A stretch of 64,000 nucleotides of DNA, taken from Selaginella moellendorffii (lineage: Eukaryota; Streptophyta; Lycopodiopsida; Selaginellales; Selaginellaceae). Position 1 is the first letter of the stretch. Every line of letters begins with the position of its first letter. The position numbers were made by a program, and so were the translations under genes. Of the stretch, positions 45,520 to 54,732 are shown piece after piece. Under the pieces are notes generated by a model. It was not told where the DNA came from. It made no database searches and saw nothing but the letters and a program-made list of their open reading frames with translations. The stretch is taken from assembly GCF_000143415.4 (NCBI RefSeq), contig NW_003314262.1:2654603-2718602 (forward strand), given 5' to 3'.

Positions 45520-46200
45520 TCCACAGCCTCGGCTCACTGATCGATCGATCCAGGCACGCTGAAAAGTCTCGCCAGTTGATCGAAGGCAACTCACTGTATA
45601 GGGAGGAGAGATTTTGATGTCGTCTAACTTGTGACTACCACCACTACTCGCTGATGCTACTAAGTTTGCCAGTCCGGGATTTTGGAGACGATTCTTCTGG
45701 TTTTGTAAATGCTTGCTGTTAACAATCTTTAAATGCTTGCAAAGAAAATTGTAGTGCACAAGCACGATCGTTTACCAAGGTATCTTGGAGTGTGCTTCAG
45801 TTAAAATGCGAAAGCTTAAAGATTTTGACAATTTTTCTGTTGTCCTTGATCATCAACAATTGTGAGGTAATGGGAATGATTCTTGCTGCGCGGTTGCAAG
45901 TCGTCTCTGTTCCAGGTAAGTATTGAAGATTGTGCAAGAGCTTTATGTTCGGGACGATAACTGAGCGAGAAATCAAACGATGACGGAATGATCTCTAAAT
46001 AATAAAATGATACTTCTGATAATACTGGTTTTGCTTTATAGTTTTCACCTTATAAAGTCATATTTAAGACTCAGATTCTCCCACTCCGAGTTCGGATCTC
46101 ATGGACGACCCATTTTGGTCCATTCCCTTTCTAATCGCTACAGCAAACCATTGGCAAGGCAAAAACCAGTATCAGTATCAAGCATGTGGATTGTTGATGT
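45520..46200. other. Intergenic between convergent genes
   Basis: 3' flanks of the trihelix gene and of the minus-strand gene that ends at 46201. No coding sequence supported. Confidence 0.5.
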
Positions 46201-47705
46201 TTACTCGAAGGCGCCGTCATCACTGAGTGGTTCCTCGCTCGCAGCCATCTGCTCCGCCAGCTCCGACCAAAGGGTTACCAAATCATCCCGAGCACAAAGC
46301 TTATGTGCAACTTTGAGCTCTGCCTTCTCCAAATACCTCTCGCGCCATCTGCTCCGGACCTGTAGCACACCACACATCACGTTAAAGAAAAATCGAAACT
46401 GAGAACAGTCGAGATGACCTTGTCACGGTCCCAAGAAGCAACCTCTTGGCCGACGAGGATCTTGAGGAAGCCTTCGTAAAAGAGACGACTCCCTTCGGTC
46501 AGGCTTGCATCATCTACAAACATGGGGAAATCATGGGCCTGCACAAAGCACACCAGTGTAGCGAATCGCTCGCAACAACAGATTGAAAAACAAACCTCCC
46601 AGATCCTGAAGAGCTTTCCCACCGGATGATAGCCATCGGGGATATTGAGCTTTCGGTCGTCCATATCGACCTTCCACGTAGCAAACCGGTTTCGAATCTG
46701 TGCTTTTGTGGCACTAGGCGTGGAGTTGGCGAGAAAATCACCATTTGGATCCATCTGTTCGGCGGGGATAGCATCCGGAAAACCTGTTCCAAGCAAGAGC
46801 AAAAGCAAGCAAGACGATGGTAGTTTTATCACAATCCCACTTACGCCTAAGGGAGGGCTCTACAAGAGCTCCATTACTCACGTACACAAATCCGTCAATC
46901 TCTAGAATCCCATGGTACCAGCCGTCACCCGACCACAGCATGAGGTAAACAGGGCATCGCTCCTCCTTGAGTTCACACTTGTCCTCAGCTATAGCATGCA
47001 TGGCAGCTTGTAAAATATCCCGAGCCTGGGGTGAAGTCTTGCAATCGACCACCATGCGGAGCACTTGACTCCCATCCTTAAAAACGTAGACCTTGAAATC
47101 ACCTCTTTCTCTAGCCGGTCTATCGCGGTCGCCATAATCGGTGACAACCAAAAGATCACTCGTCCCTGTGCGACTCCTTGGCTTCGTGAAGTATCGGAAA
47201 CGGCACAGCACGAGATCCTCCGTGCCCCTGTCCGCTCTGGGATCCCCTTTTGCCTTGAAAGAGTTCAAAACTTCCATTTGATGCAAGGCTGCCACGAGCT
47301 TGATTGCGTCAGGCTGCATGTTCATGTTCTTGTTCCTGAAACTGCACGAAAATACTACAGATCCCGACCAAAAACCGAGAATGCTTACCTGTCGTAGGGT
47401 GGTGACCCGGCGAATTGCCTGATTAGTCCAAACCTCAACTTAAACTCCATCTCGGTGATCGAACAGGGGGAAACTGCAAAGAGCCGCTTGGTGCGTTCCT
47501 CGGATTTGCTCTGTACTCCAGCCTCAAGGTACTTCACGAAATCAAGGAGGTCCTGCTCGCCTAATCTACGCTTCTTTTGCTGCTCCATTTTCTCCAACAC
47601 ATCCTTGCCACAACTCGCTTCCACCATATCCCTGAAATCTATCGCCCCCACGTCGGCAGCGCCGTTCGCAGGCTTCTTCTTCCTGCGCTTGCCGTGCGCC
47701 GACAT
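46201..47705 (-). CDS. Lineage-specific multi-exon protein, unknown
   Basis: Five exons on the minus strand join in frame with every junction in phase: 47389-47705, 46845-47335, 46596-46783, 46419-46538, 46201-46359 (424 residues). It starts MSAHGKRRKKKPANG with a basic nuclear-signal-like patch. The centre looks globular, with alternating strands and helices (SDLLVVTDYGDRDRPA, FKVYVFKDGSQVLRMVVD, CPVYLMLWSGDGWYHGILE, IDGFVYVSNGAL), followed by a helical C-terminal third (SRWRERYLEKAELKVAHKL). No signal peptide, membrane segment or known motif. A decayed partial copy lies 5 kb downstream (52488-53032), so the gene belongs to a duplicating family. The model rests on phase and canonical splice sites; function unknown. 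Confidence 0.75.
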
Positions 47706-47776
47706 GGGAACAGCCAAAGTTAGAAATTTAGGGCTGGACCCTAGGGTTTTGCGGAAATCTCAGGAGTTTTGTGTTT

Positions 47777-48244
47777 TCAGGCGTGCTTGGCAACTGCTGC
47801 TTGCTGGCAGGATCTGCCGCTCAAACCAGGGGCGGCGCTGCGCCCAGCCGACGGGAAGAAGGTGGCGCAGTGCTTTTTGGAGGCGAACGCCAGCAGGCAC
47901 GTCACAGCAGCGGCCATAGCATGGTCCACAAGGAGCGCCACCCACTGGAGCTCAATCGGCTGGTCGATTGCTCCCAGCCCTGCGGCCTCTAACGCCTGCT
48001 CAAGCAACTTTAAGCAAGAAAACCGAGGAAACTATGAACTTTCTCACCTCTCCAATGGTGACGGCATTGGCGGAAGCAACCTCTGGAGCAGTAGGCAATG
48101 GACGAATCACACCGGTGACAGGAACATTTGCTACCAACTCCGTGTTGATGGCAGCATTAGGAACAACGGCCTCTCGGACAGTCACACTGAGGGCTGTGAG
48201 CGCCGGGTGGACGAGCTCTGAGTCTGGGCGCTTTGCATCAAGGC
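47777..48244 (-). CDS. SMP-type LEA-like protein fragment, probably degenerate
   Basis: Two exon-like pieces on the minus strand: 48048 to about 48244 and 47777-47995, joined in phase across a 52-base intron. The first reads LTALSVTVREAVVPNAA, VTGVIRPLPTAPEVASAN and ends AVTIGE, which continues into ALEAAGLGAIDQPIEL. AVTIGEALEA...(D)xPI matches the seed maturation protein (SMP, LEA) domain, which normally goes on SDAAAIQAAEVRATG; here it continues instead with WVALLVDHAMAAAVTCLLAF. No ATG-started first exon found, so it is partial or broken. The second exon block recurs in inverted orientation at 53422-53610. Confidence 0.4.
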
Positions 48245-49777
48245 CAAGTTGGCCTGGTTAGCCGCCTCTCCCGAAAGTATGTGTGCGTACATGTACGAGG
48301 GGATGATGCAAAAAATGAAACTGCTTTGCTCGAGCGCTGCAATCATACACAACAAGATAGAAACATCAGCCCACTGTGATCTGGTATGCGTCCATGAGCA
48401 TATTTAAAAGCCTGCCTAAAAGGCAGTCAAGCTGTGACTCGCAAGATTCTGGCAGCAAAAGCTGCTTTAGATACAGTACTTGCAATTGCTACAAGACACT
48501 TCCGGCTGTGTAATAAAAGTAAATCCCAAATGAGAAGTTATAAAATTTGTACTTCAAAACACAAGAATTTTTAAAATTGCAGTTAACATTTTCAACACTA
48601 AAGAGTATATAAAATGGAATTCCTCGCCACATCATGCTTTAAATAACCTGCTTTCCTAGAATGAGATTTTTGTTCAAGATCAACAAAGCATTTATAAGTA
48701 TATACAAACTGGATGGGTCAACGATCAATGCCAAGCCCATGGGCTGGCAATGTGTGGCACTGGTTGCTTGTCAAAGCAAAGTACTGCCTCCTACCCTCTT
48801 CTCCATCCCTGGTGTGACACTTAAGCTTGCACGAATTTTTCCCAGCATCATCAATGACCATTCAAAATTGGCACTACCAATAATATGTAGAACATTTTCT
48901 TTAGCCAAAGATGCTAGGGGATGCCTTCCCGATTGATCGAACTGCTGATGTGGCTTCTTTGGCTTATCGGGAAGCAAGTGGACCAGCGGAGAGTCACGCA
49001 GATGTTTGGGCCCAGGAGGGAGGTCATCAACATCACGCTCAACACAAGTAAGTTTTTCTCATTAAGGCATGGCCCTTAGTTTTCTTTTTAGGCTTGCTTA
49101 GTGACCTAAAAAAGCTTGCCTCACAAATTCTCAAGCACTAGCTTATATAATACATTTGTTGTCATCCTCCATATCCACTTGCACATTGCACATCTTCCAC
49201 ACCACCTAGCCACCTTATCACGTACCTCTAAACTTTATGCCATGAGTTTTGAGTAAAAACAATATGTGAAATTACAAAATCAGGAATAGAGTTTTTTTCT
49301 CCAAAATGTTATAGAAAGAACAAGAGACCAAGAAAAAACATCGACTTCACCTACGATGAACCAGCTCCAGATTGTAATATACGATTGGATTATAATTTAT
49401 TTACGTTTTGCTAAATTCAGATTTTTTTTGCAAATGTCATGATCATATTTGTGTGAGTTGGACGCCATTCCAGTGCAAGATGCAGAGGCTGTGAGAATCC
49501 AGTGCTTTAGAGAATGCGGGGCGTGAAGTTCGTGACGAAGCAACGAACCAAGAGCTGGATTGACACTCATGGTTGTATGAGGAAAGCTGCTTCATCTCTC
49601 TCAACGCTGTGGGATTTAGCTTCCTCGATGGTTTAAAGGCCATTGTGCTCCAACTCTTGAAAGATAACGTTTCGGAGTCCATTCGAATGACGCTTTTCAT
49701 ACATGTATTGATTCAATTCGAACGACACAAACACAACTATGTCTTATGTCTTGCCTGTGGCTCGGTTCATAAGCTTC
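48245..49777. other. Intergenic, AT-rich
   Basis: No gene supported; short frames without codon bias or splice pattern. AT content rises between 48500 and 49450. Confidence 0.45.
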
Positions 49778-51226
49778 TTATGCCTCGTTGATGATCGCCC
49801 TTGACAGCTTGTCAAGGGTGTCGTCATCCTCCAGATTTTCATAGAGCTCAGGCACGCCATGCTTGAACAGATACTTGAGCTTGGCCTTGGGCTCCAGCGG
49901 CAGTAGAATAGCGCACACATTAAACACACAGCACTGGGCAAGCAGCAGTGAATACGATGGGTTAGCAACCGCTGGATACCGCAGCTGCTGGAGCGCCTTC
50001 CACAGCTTCTCATCCTGCGCCACAGCTGCTTCCGGCAGTGGCTCGTAATCCTCGGGATGCATGTGGTGTAGCTTGCCGGGTTCGCCCCCCCCCCCAGGCA
50101 ACGCAAGAAACTCTATATGACAACACCTGACGTACGTACGTACGTACGACGCCAGGCCTAATGTAGAGTGCCGCAGTTTAACCTCCACTAACGACTGCCG
50201 GCGCTCCACCATGAAACCATCGCTCAGGGCTTGAATATAAGTACAGTGTTTCCATAGCTGGAATGTGGAGGAGTATAAAAGCCTACCTCCTCCTCGGCCA
50301 AAGCAGCTCCAGGGGTACACATCTCGCCGTCTAGAAACGATCGGGAAGCAAGTTATAACCAGCGAGAAGCGAGCGCATGTTAACTTACATGTCAAGCTGT
50401 GGTCGTAGTAGACCCGGAGGTCGTAGCGGCCGAGCCAGAGACGCGCGTGAGCGCTGGCATTGACAATCGTGTAGTAGTGTGGGAGTGCTGAGTTTGGCGG
50501 GCGGTGCAGCACCAGCGAGCTCAGGAGCCGGTTGGACCGGATCCCGCACAACGGCAGCCTTACTGGAAATTCCTCGGCCGGGAACACTGGTGACCCTCCA
50601 CACAAGGCGTTCCTGTCACCTTTGAGTGTTGAGTACTCCTCTACCATGTTTGTTGTAGGGGTAACGGCAGCCCGCAAGTTCCATCCCAGGTTCTTCACTG
50701 GCAAATAGAACAAGTAGTCACCCTCCAGCAGCCTGCAGACAAGGTCCAAGATGTTGGGAACACCAAATCCGGTGGAGTTTTGAGCCTTCCCTGTTAGTAA
50801 CAGATGGACGCGTTAGCATGGCACTCGGGTCAAAACTTACCATGCAGCGCGCTGCATCCTTCCCGCCGTCCTGGAAAAACAAAGAAGCAATCCATGATAT
50901 TACCAAAGGCGAGATCCGGTGGGGGACGTAGAGGCTTGAGGGGGCGCACCGCCATGTCGAGAATGCCCGGTCGACGAACAGCATCCTCGACGACGCGCAC
51001 GCCTTTCCTCCCACAAAAGCGCTCCCCACAACCGACCTGAGAAACCGGCGGAAGGGATTTTTTGATCTTCAGGGGGCAGGCTTGCCAGGTAGAGGATTGA
51101 CACAAAGGCAAAGAGGGTGTGGTCGTTGATAGGCGGATAGAAGTAGTAGCGCACCTCTTCGATGTATACCGGCCTGAGGGAGCCGATCAAACCTTTCAGC
51201 GATGATCTGTTCTTCAACAGCGCCAT
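49778..51226 (-). CDS. Unrecognised multi-exon protein
   Basis: Six exons on the minus strand join in frame: 51104-51226, 50904-51036, 50841-50870, 50389-50790, 50287-50330, 49778-50257 (403 residues). It starts MALLKNRSSLKGLIG. Notable stretches: YFYPPINDHTLFAF joined to VGCGERFCGRKGVRVVEDAV; GVPNILDLVCRLLEGDYLFYLPV; a beta-rich middle with ARLWLGRYDLRVYYDHSLT; and a helical end DEKLWKALQQLRYPAV...KYLFKHGVPELYENLEDDD. The second half of the last exon holds an 11-base C run and a GTAC repeat, so another small intron or a sequence error there is possible. No signal peptide. No known family; cytosolic by default. Confidence 0.6.
50085..50149. repeat. Poly-C run (50085-50095) and (GTAC)n run (50131-50149) inside a coding exon
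   Basis: Eleven Cs in a row, read as a Gly run on the minus strand, and about four GTAC units lie in the last exon of the 49778-51226 gene. Homopolymers of this length are prone to length error. Confidence 0.9.
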
Positions 51227-52114
51227 GTATTCGAAAAAGGAAAAGAACAAAGGTCAGATTTGTACCTTTCCCTGAAACATCGACTGGCTACGGCTGAGCT
51301 CCTAACGAGTTTCTCAATCTGCGAGTCAAGTGCGAATTTGCAAAACCTCTCTTACAACTGTATGGCGGGATTTTGTGATCAAGCCGGCAGCTTTGTTGGA
51401 CTGGATGGACTTTTGTGGTAAGAGCATCGCAAAGAAAGCGTGCTTTCACATCCAGTCAATGCGTTGAACATCTTTCAACTGCTATCATACCTGCATTGTC
51501 ACAACAGGCCTTAGCTTTAGCACTCACAGAGAGCCACCCAGCCTAGTTCATTGATTGTTGCAGCGGGGCAGCTGTAAGCACAAAGGGATCAGCAACAAGA
51601 CGAGACGAGGACATCGTTCTTTGTGAACGAACAAAGTTCATAATAGGATAGCTAGCTATGTATGAACCCCCATCCCCTTTGCTTCCATTGTGAGAACCAG
51701 AATATGGAAAATCAGTGCACGATGTAAGTGTTCTCTCCCTTACTGTTTCATTGTTTGCCGGAGCAAGAGGCAGTGGGACCGACACAAGGGATTGCTAGGG
51801 GAAGAGGTATCTTTTCTGCTTGATCGCGCAAATGCGTGCTCCATCGCATTCTTGTGACTTGTTTTTGGAGTTGTTCATAGATTAATATGTGTGTTCTCAG
51901 ATCTAGAAATTCTTGGGGGATAGTTCCCTTGTCTATATGCTTCTTGTAGCTATGTAGCTATGGAAAAATTCTCTTTTTAACTACCTAGATTCAGAAGTAT
52001 GGATTGCTAAAACAACAGAGGGCAAAACCTTTTGAGTGGGGGAGTGATCTTCTTATCAACACTGGAGGCTTCAAGATAAAAAGGAATTTTTTTGCTTGTT
52101 TTGAAAGCACTTAC
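51227..52114. other. Intergenic
   Basis: Promoter side of the 49778-51226 gene plus sequence with no coding support. Confidence 0.45.
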
Positions 52115-52372
52115 CCGTTTTGTGAACTTGAGCTGCTTCAAATCCTCCAGAGTCGGGCATTTGTCCCTTAGAACAGGACGAACTCTCCTGAAAGTGCAAG
52201 ATACTCGGGTCAGAGGAATGCTCGCATACTTACTCTTCATGGAGGACATCGTCCCCTTGATCCACCAGTCTCTACACAGAGGAAAGCGAATAAGCAAACG
52301 CTTGATTCGTCCATGCTCTTTAGTCTCGGGAAAATGCTCGTAGCGGACGGTAAATTCCAGTAACCAGAGCTC
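52115..52372 (-). other. Two exon-like pieces of an unknown gene, probably a fragment
   Basis: On the minus strand 52234-52372 reads ELWLLEFTVRYEHFPET...RDWWIKGTMSSMK and ends in a donor (aga/gtaagt). 52115-52187 follows an acceptor in phase and reads RVRPVLRDKCPTLEDLKQL before another donor. Coding quality is good, but no start, stop or further exons are found. It directly adjoins the decayed copy at 52488-53032, so it may be part of a chimeric or captured segment. Confidence 0.3.
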
Positions 52373-52487
52373 CCATGAAATCGAGCATGAGGATCAAAGC
52401 TTTGCATTTCATTCCACTCCGGAGCGAGCGACGTTCTTCCCAACCCAAGCAAGGTTGAGTTTTCTCTAGAGCATCCATCTTAGTTCC

Positions 52488-53032
52488 AAAAGCAAGCAAG
52501 AAGATGGTAGTTTTGGCACAATCTGAAGGGAGTGCTCCCATACTCACGTACACAAATCCGTCAATCTCTAGAATCCCATGGTATCAGGAGACGCCCGACC
52601 ACACCATGAGGTAAACAGGACATCACTCCTCCTTGCGCGCACGCTTGTCCTCAGGTATAGCACGCATGGCAGCTTGTAAAATATCCCGAGCCTCGGCTGA
52701 AGTCTGGCAATCGACCACGCGGAGCACCCTTAAAAACGTAGACCTCTTTCTCTAGCCGACTCTGCGGTCGCCATACTCGGTGACAACCAAAAGATCACTC
52801 GTCCCTGTGCGACTCCTTGTCTTCGTGAAACGGCACAGCACGAGATTCTCTCCGTGCCCCGCTCTTGTCAATTTGATGCACGAGCTTGATTGCGTCAGTC
52901 TGCATGTTCACGTTCTTGAACCTGCACGAAAATACTACAAGAATGGTTACCTGTCATAGGGTGGTGACCCAGCGACTTGCCTGATTTCAACTTAAACTCC
53001 ATCTCGGTGATCGAACAGGGGGAAACTGCAAA
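52488..53032 (-). pseudogene. Decayed partial copy of the 46201-47705 gene
   Basis: Aligns base by base, with substitutions and many deletions, to exon 1 (3' part), intron 1, exon 2 and the start of intron 2 of the gene at 46201-47705. Shared strings include 'acgtacacaaatccgtcaat', 'catggcagcttgtaaaatat', 'accaaaagatcactcgtccc' and 'gaacagggggaaactgcaaa'. Deletions such as the missing bases around 52730-52760 and 52815-52870 destroy the frame. The copy is in the same orientation as the parent and stops abruptly at both ends. Confidence 0.85.
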
Positions 53033-53421
53033 CCTCGAGAATTATATTCCCACGCCTGCTCCTGCAACTAGTCCCACGCTTGGAAAATTCAAGTTCACAA
53101 AAATTAAAGTTCTTCACCCAGTCTAACGTAAAGGAAAAATACTGAGTAGTTCATTCTCATCGCATATTTACTCTCACTCTTTCATCTTCGTATTCTTCAT
53201 GTTTTCTTTACTAAAGCTCCATTGGCATCATCCGTAAAGTACAGCCAGTATCGGCTTGAAGCTGCGGCCCATGTTTTGGGTTTATGTACGTTGACTTTGT
53301 TCGTTTGCTGATTCTCATCGCTTATGCATCCCAAGTGGCGCTAAGCTATTTCCTCCAGCATTGTCACAGCAGAGCCCTCCGTGCCCAGCCACAGCTCCAC
53401 TACCATGGGTGAGGAGCCGAA

Positions 53422-53610
53422 TCCAATGGGTGGCGCTCCTTGTGGACCATGGAGCCGGCGGCAAGGGCGGCGCAGCTCTGACTGCTATGGCCGCCGCTGT
53501 GACATGCTTGCTGGCGCTCGCCTCCAAAAAGCACTGCGCCACCTTCTTCCCGTCGGCTGGGCCGCAGCGCCGCCGCCGCCTCCGCCTGGTTTGAGCAGCA
53601 GATCCAGCAT
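53422..53610 (+). repeat. Inverted copy of the block at 47803-47955
   Basis: The reverse complement matches 47803-47955 closely ('ggcgctccttgtggaccat', 'gcgccaccttcttcccgtcg'), with one extra segment of about 30 bases (53453-53482). Both copies keep one open frame reading QWVALLVDH...MAAAVTCLLA and SKKHCATFFPSAG. The extra segment is in frame (GAGGKGGAALT), so this copy may be nearer the ancestral form. Confidence 0.8.
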
Positions 53611-54010
53611 TGCTTCGCAGCGGTAGTGGCGCAGCCAGTTGCCTCATCTCGGACCACAGTGCTCGGTTCTTGTCAGGTGGAGCTCCTAGGAATGAGAATG
53701 CCAGCGATGATTTCAAATTCTCCAAATTCGTTCATGACTATGATACTTAATTGTTCAACAAGGTCATTATAAGTGCATTGTCACCACTGAGTTTTGATGT
53801 TTACACCAGGGAGGTTCCTCACTCCATCGGGTGATTCGCGGGCCTGGGAGGCAGGATCCTCCCATGCATCTTGCACTGTTCTTGAGAAAGGCTCTTGGAT
53901 TCGAGGAAACATTTGTTAATTCGAGGATCATCAAGAGCACCACCGACAAAGAAAGTAGTTGTTCTTCTTACACGTTTATAAGGAGCAAAGCAAGTCGTAG
54001 TACGTAACCT

Positions 54011-54050
54011 AGAGAGACAAGGCACCCTGAGGTCCTGGGTTCGAATCTTA
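54011..54050 (+). repeat. tRNA-derived SINE head (B-box)
   Basis: 'ggcaccctgaggtcctgggttcgaatc' follows the usual tRNA-SINE promoter pattern around the polymerase III B-box GGTTCGAATC. The D-arm half is weak and no cloverleaf forms. Confidence 0.4.
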
Positions 54051-54626
54051 CGCTTCTAGCTTGGCGTCAAAGGAAAACACGTAAAACAAAAACAGTAAAA
54101 CTCTTGTGCATTGACAATTAGTCTAAAACAATGAGCAAAGTATAGTATCCATCACCATGTACAAAATATTCGATCATTACTCTATCATTACTTTACCGTA
54201 TGTGCATGCAGGAGTAAAAAATGACTCCCCAAAAATTCAGTCTCCTCTGGGCTTTCAACCTGACCCCCAGGGCTTTTAAAACTAGAAGATTGGGTTGTCG
54301 TCTTGTTTGCTTCATTGCGCCGCCCTGTTCTTGCGAGTCTTGCTTTCAGTCGTCTCTAGATCTTTCTTCTCGCGTAGAGGGTCTTGGTAGATCCTAGAGT
54401 TGCCCCTCAGCAATGCCGCGGCCAGCCAAGGATGAATTGCTGCGCTGCGGATTCATGGGAAGGGAAAGAAAGGGGCAAAATCGATCGCGTCAGGCATTGC
54501 GGGAATCGCTTTGGTGTAGAGGCTCTTTTGATCTACATCCACTTGAACGCCCCGCAAACAAAAGAGACGAGAGAATGAATTCACGCATTCGTTCTTTCTC
54601 CTGTGTTCTTGGTTCGCTCTTTTGTC

Positions 54627-54692
54627 GGTCACGCCCTCGGGATTCGAGCCCGCGACCTGTGGAACCTTAACGGCCATTCCTGACCTAGTGAC
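54627..54692 (-). repeat. tRNA-like sequence, shortened, probably SINE or tRNA relic
   Basis: The minus strand reads gtcactaggtcaggaatggcc ... gcgggctcgaatcccgag ggcgtgac. The ends pair over five bases (gtcac/gtgac) and a T-arm-like stem and loop are present, but the anticodon arm is missing and total length is about 65, so it is not a working tRNA. Confidence 0.4.
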
Positions 54693-54732
54693 AAGAAATT
54701 AAAAGAAATTTTGCGAGGGAAGAAGGGCGGCG

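Larger units (their letters stand above)
53033..54732. other. Intergenic with shuffled fragments and tRNA-like pieces
   Basis: Apart from the inverted block at 53422-53610, no gene is supported. Two tRNA-derived strings occur: 54011-54050 (caccctgaggtcctgggttcgaatc, typical of a SINE head) and, on the minus strand, 54627-54692. Confidence 0.4.

Noticed and set aside
54627-54692. Possible functional tRNA
   Set aside because: Anticodon arm missing and length too short; kept only as a tRNA-like relic.
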